This document shows positions 7,016-14,804 of a DNA stretch of 17,596 nt, in pieces (within the stretch, counting starts at the first letter, position 1; each line of letters opens with the position of its first letter). Source of the stretch: an uncultured Lachnospiraceae bacterium (GTDB lineage Bacteria > Bacillota > Clostridia > Lachnospirales > Lachnospiraceae). The notes below the pieces were generated by a model that was not told the DNA's origin, ran no database searches, and saw only the letters and a program-made list of their open reading frames with translations. Location: contig CAJTXP010000065.1 of the NCBI GenBank assembly GCA_910583615.1, positions 1 to 17,596 of the forward strand, read 5' to 3'. The translations under genes and the position numbers were made by a program.

Positions 7016-8298
7016 TGGTTGCAGCAGTATTGTTTCTCGTATTTGCGGTCCTTTTAGCGATCGGCGCGCCCATTGCGGTCTGCCTGGGGGCGTCCAGCGT
7101 GCTGGCCATGATCGCTCAGGGTGCCGGAAGGCCGCTGGACACCATTATGAGCAGCCTGCCAAGGCTCGTGTCCTCATCCACAAGTAAATTCGTGCTCCTG
7201 GCAATTCCGTTCTTCATCCTTGCCGGGAACATCATGGAGAAGGCCGGAATTTCCGGAAAACTGATCCGGCTGGCGGAGGTTTGTGTGGGACACTTAAAGG
7301 GCGGCCTTGCCATCGTATGCGTCATCGTCTCCTGTTTCTTCGCAGCGATCTCCGGCTCCGGCCCGGCGACGGTGGCGGCTCTGGGGCTGATTATGATCCC
7401 GGCCATGATCAAGGCAGGATACAAGCCGGCCTTTGCGGCGGCGCTCATGGGAGCCTCCGGCGCCATCGGAGTGGTCATTCCGCCTTCCATCACCTTTGTC
7501 GTGTATGGTTCCATTGCGGACGCATCCATCGGAACGCTGTTCCTGGCGGGCGTCCTTCCGGGACTGCTCATGGGGCTGGGACTGATGGTTACGGCACTTC
7601 TGGTGGGAAGCAAAAGCGAATTGGAGACACTGCCCAAAGCGTCCGGTAAGGAACGCTGGGATGCATTTAAGGATGCGTTCTGGGGGCTTCTGATGCCGGT
7701 CATCATCCTGGGCGGGATCTACGGCGGCATTTTTACTCCGACAGAAGCGGCGGCAGTGTCCGTCATCTACGGACTGTTTGTGGGAATCTTCATCTATAAG
7801 CAGATCCGGCTGGAGGAGTTGTACACGCTCCTTCTGGATTCCGTATCCACCACGGCGACGGTCATGTTCATTACGGCGGCAGCCAGCCTGTTTGCCTACG
7901 TACTGACCAGAGCGAGACTGGATGTGGCCATCAGCACGGCGCTTCAGCAGGTGACGGGAGGAAGCACGATCATCTTCTTCATCATCGTGAACATCATCCT
8001 TCTGATCGCCGGATGCTTCCTGGATTCCACGTCAGCGCTGTATATCTTTACTCCGCTGTTCGTGCCGGTGGCAAATGCCCTGGGCATCGATCTGGTGCAT
8101 CTGGGCGTGGTCATGATCGTAAACCTGGCCATCGGACTTTTCACACCGCCGGTAGGCGTCAACCTGTACGTGGCCTGCGGGGTGGCGGATGTGAACTTGA
8201 AGGATATTTCCAAAGCGGTGCTACCGCTGCTGATCGCATCAATCATTGTACTTTTAATCGTTACCTATGTGCCTGCAGTATCGCTGGCATTTGTATAG
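7015..8298 (+). CDS. dctM: TRAP transporter large membrane subunit (DctM family)
   Basis: The 427-residue protein is the channel-forming, ion-coupled subunit of a TRAP transporter and has the usual length and about 11-12 hydrophobic segments. Recognisable family motifs are FVLLAIPFFILAGNIMEKAG (59-78), the helical-hairpin stretch AISGSGPATVAALG (111-124), GVVIPPSITFVVYG (152-165) and, near the C-terminus, GLFTPPVGVNLYVACGV. By analogy with known TRAP systems, import would be driven by a sodium or proton gradient rather than ATP. GGAGGG lies just before the start. Together with dctP and dctQ it makes a complete transporter. Confidence 0.95.
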   Translation: MVAAVLFLVFAVLLAIGAPIAVCLGASSVLAMIAQGAGRPLDTIMSSLPRLVSSSTSKFVLLAIPFFILAGNIMEKAGISGKLIRLAEVCVGHLKGGLAIVCVIVSCFFAAISGSGPATVAALGLIMIPAMIKAGYKPAFAAALMGASGAIGVVIPPSITFVVYGSIADASIGTLFLAGVLPGLLMGLGLMVTALLVGSKSELETLPKASGKERWDAFKDAFWGLLMPVIILGGIYGGIFTPTEAAAVSVIYGLFVGIFIYKQIRLEELYTLLLDSVSTTATVMFITAAASLFAYVLTRARLDVAISTALQQVTGGSTIIFFIIVNIILLIAGCFLDSTSALYIFTPLFVPVANALGIDLVHLGVVMIVNLAIGLFTPPVGVNLYVACGVADVNLKDISKAVLPLLIASIIVLLIVTYVPAVSLAFV

Positions 8299-8354
8299 AA
8301 GAAACTGAATAACGGCATCTGCCTGTAACAAAAACTGAAATCAGAGGTGTAAAA

Positions 8355-9197
8355 ATGAAGGAAGCAAGTGTGAAAGATTTACAGAAACAGTGTATCGAAC
8401 TCAAGAAAAAAGTGATCTCCATGATCCACAAGGCACAGTCCGGCCATCCGGGCGGATCCCTGTCGGCGGCGGATTTTGTGACCGCGCTCTATTTCCGGGA
8501 GATGAACCTGGACCCGAAGAATCCCAAATGGGAAGACCGGGACCGTTTCGTCCTCTCCAAAGGCCATGTGTGCCCGATCCAGTACGCGGCGCTGGCAGCC
8601 AGAGGCTTTTTCGATGAAGCGGTGCTGGATACCCTGCGTCAGGAAGGCTCCATTCTTCAGGGCCATCCGGATATGAAGAAATGCCCAGGCATCGACATTT
8701 CCACCGGTTCCCTGGGACAGGGCTTTGCCTGCGGCGTCGGCATGGGCATCGTGGCAAAAGCGGATAAGAAGGACTATCGGGTATTCGTAGTGCTGGGCGA
8801 CGGAGAATGCCAGGAGGGTGAGATCTGGGAGGCTGCTCAGACGGCAAACAAGTACCAACTGGATAATCTGGTGGTATTCGTGGATAACAACAACCTGCAG
8901 CTGGACGGAACGACCGACGAGGTCATGCCCAACATCAACCTTGGGAAGAAATTCGAAGCGTTCGGATTTGAGACGTTCGACGTGGACGGACACAACATGG
9001 AAGAGATCCTGGCAGTGCTGGATAAGGCGAGAGTGTCCAGAAACGGAAAGCCCAAATGCATCTTTGCGCACACGGTCAAAGGAAACGGCGTATCCTTTAT
9101 GGAAAATCAGTGCGGATGGCACGGAGTGGCGCCCAATGACGAGCAGTATGCGCAGGCCATGAAGGAGCTGGATGAGCAGCTTCTGGCGCTGGCATAA
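8355..9197 (+). CDS. Transketolase, N-terminal (thiamine diphosphate-binding) subunit
   Basis: The 280-residue protein matches the first half of transketolase, which transfers a two-carbon ketol unit between sugars. The diphosphate-binding motif starts GDGECQEGEIWEAA (148-161) and ends in NNN (178-180). Substrate- and cofactor-site histidines are visible in SGHPGGSLS (29-37, His31), SKGH (68-71, His71) and in HTVKGNGVSF and CGWHG near the C-terminus. It is one half of a split transketolase; the second half is the next gene. AGAGG is 7 bases before the ATG. It follows dctM by 56 bp with no terminator between them, so it is co-transcribed with the transporter. A specialised, non-housekeeping role is likely because it sits in a transport operon. 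Confidence 0.94.
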   Translation: MKEASVKDLQKQCIELKKKVISMIHKAQSGHPGGSLSAADFVTALYFREMNLDPKNPKWEDRDRFVLSKGHVCPIQYAALAARGFFDEAVLDTLRQEGSILQGHPDMKKCPGIDISTGSLGQGFACGVGMGIVAKADKKDYRVFVVLGDGECQEGEIWEAAQTANKYQLDNLVVFVDNNNLQLDGTTDEVMPNINLGKKFEAFGFETFDVDGHNMEEILAVLDKARVSRNGKPKCIFAHTVKGNGVSFMENQCGWHGVAPNDEQYAQAMKELDEQLLALA

Positions 9198-9287
9198 GGG
9201 AACAGCCTGGATGACATCCATGGCGGACAGATGATTTTATAATAACAAAAAAAGCAGAAAGATTGAATCATAACAGGAGAGTATAAG

Positions 9288-10223
9288 ATGAGCGAAGTAA
9301 AAAAGGCAACCAGAGACGGATTTGGCGAGGAGATCGTAGAACTTGGAAAAAGAGACAATAAAATCTATGTGGTGGATGTAGATATCGGAAAATCCTGCAA
9401 GACCGGCCAGTTCCGGGCAGAGCTTCCGGAGCAGTACTTCAACGTGGGTATCGCGGAGCAGAACGCGGCAGGCGTGGCGGCAGGCATGGCGGCCTGCGGA
9501 AAGACTCCCTTTGTCGTTACCTACGCGGTGTTCGGCTCCCTCCGGATGTGCGAGATGATCCGTCAGGAAATCTGCTATCCGAACCTGAACGTAAAGATCG
9601 CCTGCTCTCACGGCGGCGTGACTCCGGCCAACGACGGCGCCAGCCATCAGTGCATCGAGGACCTGGGCGTTCTGCGTACCCTTCCGAACATGACGGTTAT
9701 CATGCCGGCGGACTACTATTCCGCAAAGAAGCTGGTGGCAAAGGCGGCCGAGATGTACGGCCCCTGTTACCTGAGATTTACCAGAGACGCGATTCCGGTC
9801 ATCTATGATGAGAATACCGAGTTCGAAATTGGAAAGGCAAATGTCCTCCGGGAAGGAAAAGACGTGGCGGTGATCGCCAACGGCGACACGGTCTGCATCG
9901 CCCTGAAAGCGGCAAAGATGCTGGAGGAGAAGGGAATCCAGGCGAGAGTGCTGGATATGCATACGATCAAACCGCTGGATAAGGATGCAGTGATGGCCTG
10001 TGTAAATGAGATCGGAAAGATCATCACGGTGGAGGATCACAACATCCTGAACGGCCTTGGCAGCGCGGTCAGCGACGTGGTGGCGGAGACCGGCAAGGCA
10101 GTGGTCAGAAGAGTCGGTATCCAGGATCAGTTCGGCCAGTCCGCACCCTATGAGAGACTGCTGGCCATGAACGGAATTACGGCAGAGCATATTGTGGAGC
10201 TGGCGGAGGAGCTGACCCGGTAG
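9288..10223 (+). CDS. Transketolase, C-terminal (pyrimidine-binding) subunit
   Basis: The 311-residue protein is the second half of the split transketolase. The catalytic glutamate that activates the cofactor pyrimidine is Glu57 in GIAEQNAAGVAAG (54-66). Other family stretches are YVVDVDIGKSCKTGQF (27-42), ACSHGGVTPANDGASHQ and the C-terminal domain beginning at about residue 180 with DVAVIANGDTVCIALKAA. The two subunits must form a heterotetramer to be active. AGGAGAG lies 7 bases before the ATG, and 90 bp separate it from the N-terminal subunit with no terminator. After its stop comes a 315-bp leader before the dehydrogenase gene, so its mRNA may be processed or attenuated there. Confidence 0.94.
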   Translation: MSEVKKATRDGFGEEIVELGKRDNKIYVVDVDIGKSCKTGQFRAELPEQYFNVGIAEQNAAGVAAGMAACGKTPFVVTYAVFGSLRMCEMIRQEICYPNLNVKIACSHGGVTPANDGASHQCIEDLGVLRTLPNMTVIMPADYYSAKKLVAKAAEMYGPCYLRFTRDAIPVIYDENTEFEIGKANVLREGKDVAVIANGDTVCIALKAAKMLEEKGIQARVLDMHTIKPLDKDAVMACVNEIGKIITVEDHNILNGLGSAVSDVVAETGKAVVRRVGIQDQFGQSAPYERLLAMNGITAEHIVELAEELTR

Positions 10224-10266
10224 GTATACATCCCATATATGTTTCGTATGTAACGGAATCAACCAA

Positions 10267-10292
10267 ATAACATCCTATCATATACATAGGAT
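10267..10292 (+). promoter_or_regulatory. Second copy of the ATCCT-N11-AGGAT operator candidate
   Basis: ATAACATCCTA (10267-10277) repeats exactly the word found after the dctP promoter. Here the dyad is longer, ATCCTAT (10272-10278) with ATAGGAT (10286-10292), and keeps the same ATCCT-N11-AGGAT spacing. It suggests that the dehydrogenase gene is under the same regulator and may have its own start site. Confidence 0.5.
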
Positions 10293-10316
10293 ATATAACA
10301 AGATAAAATATGGAAA

Positions 10317-10357
10317 GGGAGGATTTCCAAAATGCAGAACCAGTCGGAAATCCTTCC
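10317..10357 (+). promoter_or_regulatory. Hairpin sequestering a ribosome binding site
   Basis: GGGAGGATTTCC (10317-10328) pairs with GGAAATCCTTCC (10346-10357) over 12 bp, with one G-U wobble. The Shine-Dalgarno GGGAGG is wholly inside the stem and the ATG of the leader peptide is in the 17-base loop. Translation of the leader would therefore depend on opening this hairpin. Confidence 0.5.
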
Positions 10358-10367
10358 ACCCCCCTGA
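10332..10367 (+). CDS. Possible 11-residue leader peptide ending Pro-Pro-Pro
   Basis: ATG at 10332 with GGGAGG 9 bases upstream encodes MQNQSEILPPP and stops at TGA 10365-10367. The terminal proline triplet is a known ribosome-slowing sequence. The C-rich proline codons could also pair with the GGGG at 10374-10377, just downstream. Translation is not proven, and a peptide this short could occur by chance. Confidence 0.3.
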   Translation: MQNQSEILPPP

Positions 10368-10425
10368 AACATCGGGGAGGATCAAAGCAAACCATGAGCA
10401 GCGTCAAGCAATCAATAAAAAACAG

Positions 10426-10513
10426 CATCTGCCCGAAAGCAGCTCCGGAAGGATTTTACAGAACGAAGTGAAGGAAAATTCTTCCAGACACTGGGGCGGA
10501 GTGAGGGCAGATG
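10426..10513 (+). ncRNA. Candidate structured RNA before the dehydrogenase gene
   Basis: Three nested stems can form: CATCTGCCC (10426-10434) with GGGCAGATG (10505-10513), 9 bp perfect; CTCCG (10443-10447) with CGGAG (10497-10501); and GGAAGGATTTT (10447-10457) with AAAATTCTTCC (10475-10485), 10 of 11, sharing one base with the previous stem. It ends about 10 bases before the ribosome binding site of the dehydrogenase gene. It matches no riboswitch consensus I recognise and has no T-run, so it is not a simple terminator. Confidence 0.4.
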
Positions 10514-10538
10514 TGGAACTTGAATGGAGGATAAGAAC

Positions 10539-11297
10539 ATGTTTGAATTTAATGATCAGGTAGTTATCGTAACAGGAAGTGGATCTCCCAAAGGAATCGG
10601 CAGGACCATCGCCCGCACGTTTGCAAAGCAGGGCGCGACGGTTGTCATCGCGGATATGAACGAAGAAGGCATCAAGGATACGGTGGCGGTGATCGAAGGA
10701 GAGGGCGGCAAAGCCATGGGCGTGACAGTTAATGTAACTTCTCCGGAGTCTGTACAGCAGATGGTGGATACCATCATGGAAAAATATGGCCGCATCGACG
10801 TACTGGTGAACAACGCGGGCATCTCTCAGAAAGTGACCGTGGAGGATATGAAGCTGGAGGATATGAGAAGGATCTTCGAGGTGAATATGTTCGGCCTGTT
10901 CCTCTGCACCCAGGCATGTATGAAGCCCATGCGCGCTGCAAAATACGGCAGGATCGTAAACCTGTCCTCCGTATCCGGCAAGAGAGGCGGCGGCGTCTTC
11001 GGCGGAGCGCACTATTCGGCTTCCAAGGCTGCAGTGCTGGCGTTTTCCAAAAACCTGTCCAGGGAAATCTCCGCAGAAGGCATCACCATCAACAGCGTAT
11101 GCCCAGGCCTGATTAACACCGAGATCTGGAAATCCCTTCCGAAGGCGGACGCGGACAAAGTCATCGACGGTATCCCCATGGGACGTCCCGGCGAGACCCA
11201 GGAAGTTGCCAACGCGATCCTGTTCCTGGCTTCCAGAGAAGCTTCCTATATTACAGGCGAAGAGATCGACATCAACGGCGGATCTCATATGGACTAA
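10539..11297 (+). CDS. Short-chain dehydrogenase/reductase (SDR), probably NAD(H)-dependent
   Basis: The 252-residue protein is a classical SDR. Motifs in order are the nucleotide-binding TGSGSPKGIG (12-21), Asp39 at the end of the second strand (VVIADMN, favouring NAD over NADP), NNAG (91-94), Asn116, the serine cluster LSSVS (142-146) and the catalytic YSASK (159-163, Tyr159 and Lys163). The C-terminal SYITGEEIDINGG is typical of sugar-alcohol or keto-acid dehydrogenases often labelled FabG-like. GGAGG lies 8 bases before the chosen ATG at 10539; an ATG at 10524 lies upstream of that site and was not used. In this operon it more plausibly oxidises or reduces the imported substrate or a transketolase product than acts in fatty-acid synthesis. 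The substrate is unknown. Confidence 0.9.
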   Translation: MFEFNDQVVIVTGSGSPKGIGRTIARTFAKQGATVVIADMNEEGIKDTVAVIEGEGGKAMGVTVNVTSPESVQQMVDTIMEKYGRIDVLVNNAGISQKVTVEDMKLEDMRRIFEVNMFGLFLCTQACMKPMRAAKYGRIVNLSSVSGKRGGGVFGGAHYSASKAAVLAFSKNLSREISAEGITINSVCPGLINTEIWKSLPKADADKVIDGIPMGRPGETQEVANAILFLASREASYITGEEIDINGGSHMD

Positions 11298-11324
11298 GCC
11301 CTTCCGGAAAGTTGAATATATAGT

Positions 11325-11363
11325 CGCAAACAGCCCCGCAGATCTTCTGCGGGGCTGTTTGCG
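11325..11363 (+). terminator. Terminator after the dehydrogenase gene
   Basis: An 18-bp perfect stem (11325-11342 with 11346-11363) closes a 3-base loop TCT. Its GC-rich core (AGCCCCGCAG) is flanked by an A-run on one side and TGTTTGCG on the other, so it may act in both directions. The T-run is short. It marks the boundary between the TRAP operon and the restriction locus. Confidence 0.75.
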
Positions 11364-11470
11364 GTATGGGAAAGCGATTCTGTTGATACATTGGGATACA
11401 GGCGTGGAGAATTTATTCTCTTAATGAAAGGGGATTTTTTCACAGGATATTGCATGTCGAAAAAAGCAGA

Positions 11471-11499
11471 TTGTAAAGAGAAAGGATATGCCATATAAT
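11471..11499 (+). promoter_or_regulatory. Promoter of the hsdR operon
   Basis: TTGTAA (11471-11476) is followed after 17 bases by a consensus TATAAT (11494-11499). The transcript would start near 11506. A small hairpin, GAAGT-TCGG-ACTTC (11511-11524), lies at its 5' end, directly against the Shine-Dalgarno GGGAGG (11525-11530). Confidence 0.75.
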
Positions 11500-11537
11500 A
11501 ATAATTATGAGAAGTTCGGACTTCGGGAGGAAGAAAG

Positions 11538-14500
11538 ATGGCATCAAATTTCGAATTCTTAAAAAGTGAATTTCAGGTACTGGCGAACTTTGGAGAGCTG
11601 GCGGAAAAATACTGTTTTTCAGACTCCAATTCCTGTCTTATGAAATTGGGAATGATCGGAGAAATGATCGTAAAGCTGATGTTTACTTATGACAGAATAC
11701 CCATGCCTGCGGAGAATACGGCGGCGAAACGCATCAATGTATTATTAAGGGAAGGGTTTCTGACGTCTGATCTGGCGGATATTCTTCATGAACTGAGGAA
11801 AAAACGAAATCTGGCGGTCCATGAAAATTATGCTTCTGTAGAAGATGGAAAAGCATTGATTCAGATGGCATACAGCCTCTGCGAATGGTTTATGCAGACT
11901 TATGGAGATTATACATATGTACATCGGGACTTTGTCATGCCTGCCCTGTCTGCAGACGGGGGAGCTTCCGCAGACAGAGAAAAAGAAGAAGAAAAAGAAG
12001 CGGAACTGATACAGCAGGCGGAAACGACGGCGTCTGCATCACCGGAAATTCCCAAAGAAGAGCGCAGACAGAGAGCTGGTGCAGCAGCGAGCCAGCGTCA
12101 AAGGTCAGAGGCAGAAACCAGATATTTGATAGATGAGCAGCTTCGAAAGACAGGCTGGGAAGCAGATACGCAGACATTGCGTTATTCTGAAGGGACACGG
12201 CCGGAGAAAGGACATAACAGAGCGATTGCTGAATGGCCTGTGCGCTCCGGTTCTGGCTACAGCGGATACATAGATTATGCATTGTTTGCAGGAGAGCGAA
12301 TGGTTGGAGTCATCGAGGCAAAGGCCGAGTATAAAGATATTCCATCCGTGATTGATTATCAGGGGAAATACTATGCAGAAAATATCCGGAAGGAAGACGC
12401 CGGATATCAGATGGGAGAGTGGAACGGATATAAAGTACCGTTTGTTTTTGCAACAAATGGACGCCCGTATCTGAAACAGTATGAGACAAAGTCCGGTATC
12501 TGGTTTTTAGATCTTCGTGCACTGTCTAATGTTCCTAAAGCCCTTCAGGGATGGATGAGTCCGGAAGGCATGCTGGAACGGCTGGAAAAAGATATGGAAA
12601 AGGGCAATGAAAAGCTGCAGAACATGTCCTGTGATTTCCTGCGGGATAAAGACGGGCTGAATCTGCGGGAATATCAGATTCGGGCAATACAGGCAGCAGA
12701 AAAAGCGATCATAGAGGGAAAACGGGAAGTGCTCCTTGCCATGGCGACAGGAACCGGCAAGACCCGAACGGTTCTTGGGATGATTTACCGTTTTTTGAAA
12801 ACAGAGAGGTTTCGGAGAATCCTGTTTCTGGTGGATCGTACAGCATTGGGAGAACAGGCGGAAGACGTATTCAAAGAAGTGAAACTGGAAGAACTGATGA
12901 CTTTGGATGATATTTATAATATGAAAGGTCTGGAGGATAAAGTATCTGATAAGGAAACACGTATTCAGATTGCAACGGTGCAGGGAATGGTAAAACGGAT
13001 TCTGTACAACGAAGAAAAGACCATACCATCGGTTACAGATTACGATCTGGTCATATGTGACGAGGCGCACCGCGGATACCTGCTGGACCGGGAAATGGGA
13101 GAGGAAGACCTGTTGTATCGCGATCAAAAAGATTATCAGAGCAGATATCGTACGGTAATCGAATATTTTGACGCGGTCAAAATTGCATTGACTGCGACCC
13201 CTGCGCTGCAGACTACACGAATTTTCGGTTTTCCTGTGTTTCAATATACCTATCGGGAAGCAGTGATTGAAGGTTATCTGGTTGACCACGATGCGCCGCA
13301 CAAACTGACTACCAGGCTGGGTTCAGAAGGAATTCATTATCATCAGGGCGATCAGATTACTACAGTGGATCTGGTGACGGGGGAACTTGTAAACAGTGAA
13401 CTTCTGGAAGATGAGCTGGATTTTGAGATTGAAAGCTTTAACCGCAGAATTGTAGATGAAAATTTTGACCGGACAGTTCTGGAGGAGATTGCCAGAGACA
13501 TTGACCCGGAAAATCCGAAGGAGCAGGGAAAAACATTAATTTATGCGGTAAATGATGCTCATGCAGATTTGATTGTAAAATTACTGAGGGAAATCTATGA
13601 AAAGACCGGGGTAGATCACAGGGCGATCATGAAAATTACCGGAAAGGCAGGAGAAGGAAACAAAAAATTGATAAAGGAAGCGATTAAACGCTTCAAAAAT
13701 GAAGATTTTCCCAGTGTCGTTGTAACAGTTGATCTTTTGACAACTGGAATTGACGTACCGGAAATTACAACACTTGTATTCATGAGGCGCGTGAAATCCC
13801 GTATTTTGTTTGAACAGATGCTGGGGCGGGCGACACGTCTCTGCCCTGAAATTCATAAGACTCATTTTGAAATTTATGATCCGGTAGGAGTCTATGAATC
13901 TCTGGAACCTGTGAACACGATGAAGCCGGTTGTCGTTCATCCGACAACTACTTTTACACAGCTTCTGGAAGGACTGGAATTACTGGAAGGTGAGAAACAG
14001 ATTCAAAATCAGGTGAATCAGATTATAGCGAAGCTTCAGAGAAGAAAACAGACGATGAGCAGTCGGACACTGGAGCACTTTATAGATTTGTCCGGAGGGC
14101 TGGATCCCGTACAGTTGATTACAGAAATAAGGCAGCAAACCCCACAGGAAGCCAAAAATCGACTTCTGAAGTATCATGATCTGTTTGGCATGCTGCAGGA
14201 AACCAGAGAAGACCGGAGAGCAATAGTCATATCAAAAGAGGAAGACAAACTCCTGTCACATACAAGAGGATATGGATCCAGTAATCGCCCGGAAGATTAT
14301 CTGGATGCATTTTCTGATTATATTACAACAAATCTGAATGAGATTGCTGCATTGAATATTATCTGTACCAGACCGAAAGAGCTGACAAGGGAAGGGCTGA
14401 AGTCTCTGTGTCTGAAACTCGATCGGGAAGGTTTTACACAGAAGAAGTTGAATACGGCTGTTTCACAGGTGACAAATGAAGAGTATACAGCAGATATGAT

Positions 14501-14804
14501 CAGCCTGATCCGCAGATATGCCATAGGATCCACGCTGATGAATCATGAAGCACGGATTCGAAGAGCAGTGGACAAGCTGAAGAAAATGCACAATTTCTCA
14601 AAGCAGGAATTAAGCTGGCTTGTCAGAATGGAGAAATACCTGCTGGATGAATCTGTTCTGAATCTATCTGTTTTTGATGAGGATGGACGGTTCAGACAAC
14701 AGGGCGGTTTCAAAAAGATAAATAAAATATTCCAGAATGATCTGGAAAGTATTGTTTTGGAGCTGAACGAATATTTGTATGACGATGGGGGCAGGAGCGC
14801 ATGA
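11538..14804 (+). CDS. hsdR: Type I restriction endonuclease R subunit with N-terminal HEPN-like (DUF4145) domain
   Basis: The 1088-residue protein is the ATP-dependent translocase and nuclease of a type I restriction system. Residues 1-130 are a helical DUF4145-like domain with RNLAVH (90-95, an R-x4-H motif). A charged linker (145-195) follows. The nuclease core shows Asp246 (YIDYALF) and Glu260/Lys262 (IEAK), a PD-(D/E)xK arrangement. The helicase has Walker A MATGTGKT (402-409), DEAH (508-511) and motif VI QMLGRATRL (about 759-767). The last 150 residues resemble the EcoEI-type C-terminal domain that docks on HsdM. GGGAGG is 7 bases before the ATG. The stop overlaps the next gene by 4 bases (ATGA). 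No frameshift or missing motif is seen. Confidence 0.95.
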   Translation: MASNFEFLKSEFQVLANFGELAEKYCFSDSNSCLMKLGMIGEMIVKLMFTYDRIPMPAENTAAKRINVLLREGFLTSDLADILHELRKKRNLAVHENYASVEDGKALIQMAYSLCEWFMQTYGDYTYVHRDFVMPALSADGGASADREKEEEKEAELIQQAETTASASPEIPKEERRQRAGAAASQRQRSEAETRYLIDEQLRKTGWEADTQTLRYSEGTRPEKGHNRAIAEWPVRSGSGYSGYIDYALFAGERMVGVIEAKAEYKDIPSVIDYQGKYYAENIRKEDAGYQMGEWNGYKVPFVFATNGRPYLKQYETKSGIWFLDLRALSNVPKALQGWMSPEGMLERLEKDMEKGNEKLQNMSCDFLRDKDGLNLREYQIRAIQAAEKAIIEGKREVLLAMATGTGKTRTVLGMIYRFLKTERFRRILFLVDRTALGEQAEDVFKEVKLEELMTLDDIYNMKGLEDKVSDKETRIQIATVQGMVKRILYNEEKTIPSVTDYDLVICDEAHRGYLLDREMGEEDLLYRDQKDYQSRYRTVIEYFDAVKIALTATPALQTTRIFGFPVFQYTYREAVIEGYLVDHDAPHKLTTRLGSEGIHYHQGDQITTVDLVTGELVNSELLEDELDFEIESFNRRIVDENFDRTVLEEIARDIDPENPKEQGKTLIYAVNDAHADLIVKLLREIYEKTGVDHRAIMKITGKAGEGNKKLIKEAIKRFKNEDFPSVVVTVDLLTTGIDVPEITTLVFMRRVKSRILFEQMLGRATRLCPEIHKTHFEIYDPVGVYESLEPVNTMKPVVVHPTTTFTQLLEGLELLEGEKQIQNQVNQIIAKLQRRKQTMSSRTLEHFIDLSGGLDPVQLITEIRQQTPQEAKNRLLKYHDLFGMLQETREDRRAIVISKEEDKLLSHTRGYGSSNRPEDYLDAFSDYITTNLNEIAALNIICTRPKELTREGLKSLCLKLDREGFTQKKLNTAVSQVTNEEYTADMISLIRRYAIGSTLMNHEARIRRAVDKLKKMHNFSKQELSWLVRMEKYLLDESVLNLSVFDEDGRFRQQGGFKKINKIFQNDLESIVLELNEYLYDDGGRSA

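Larger units (their letters stand above)
10224..10538 (+). other. Structured intergenic leader between transketolase and dehydrogenase genes
   Basis: This 315-bp stretch holds no long gene but much organisation: a dyad at 10272-10292, a hairpin that buries a ribosome binding site (10317-10357), a predicted 11-residue leader peptide (10332-10367), a possible 25-residue reading frame (10394-10471) and a larger folded segment (10426-10513). No convincing -35/-10 pair is visible. It reads as a regulated mRNA leader rather than as a decayed gene. Confidence 0.5.

Noticed and set aside
9237..10262. 341-codon minus-strand frame
   Set aside because: It is antisense to the transketolase C-terminal subunit, whose plus-strand motifs are unambiguous.
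12507..13301. 264-codon minus-strand frame
   Set aside because: It is a shadow of the HsdR helicase domain with no start signal or family content.
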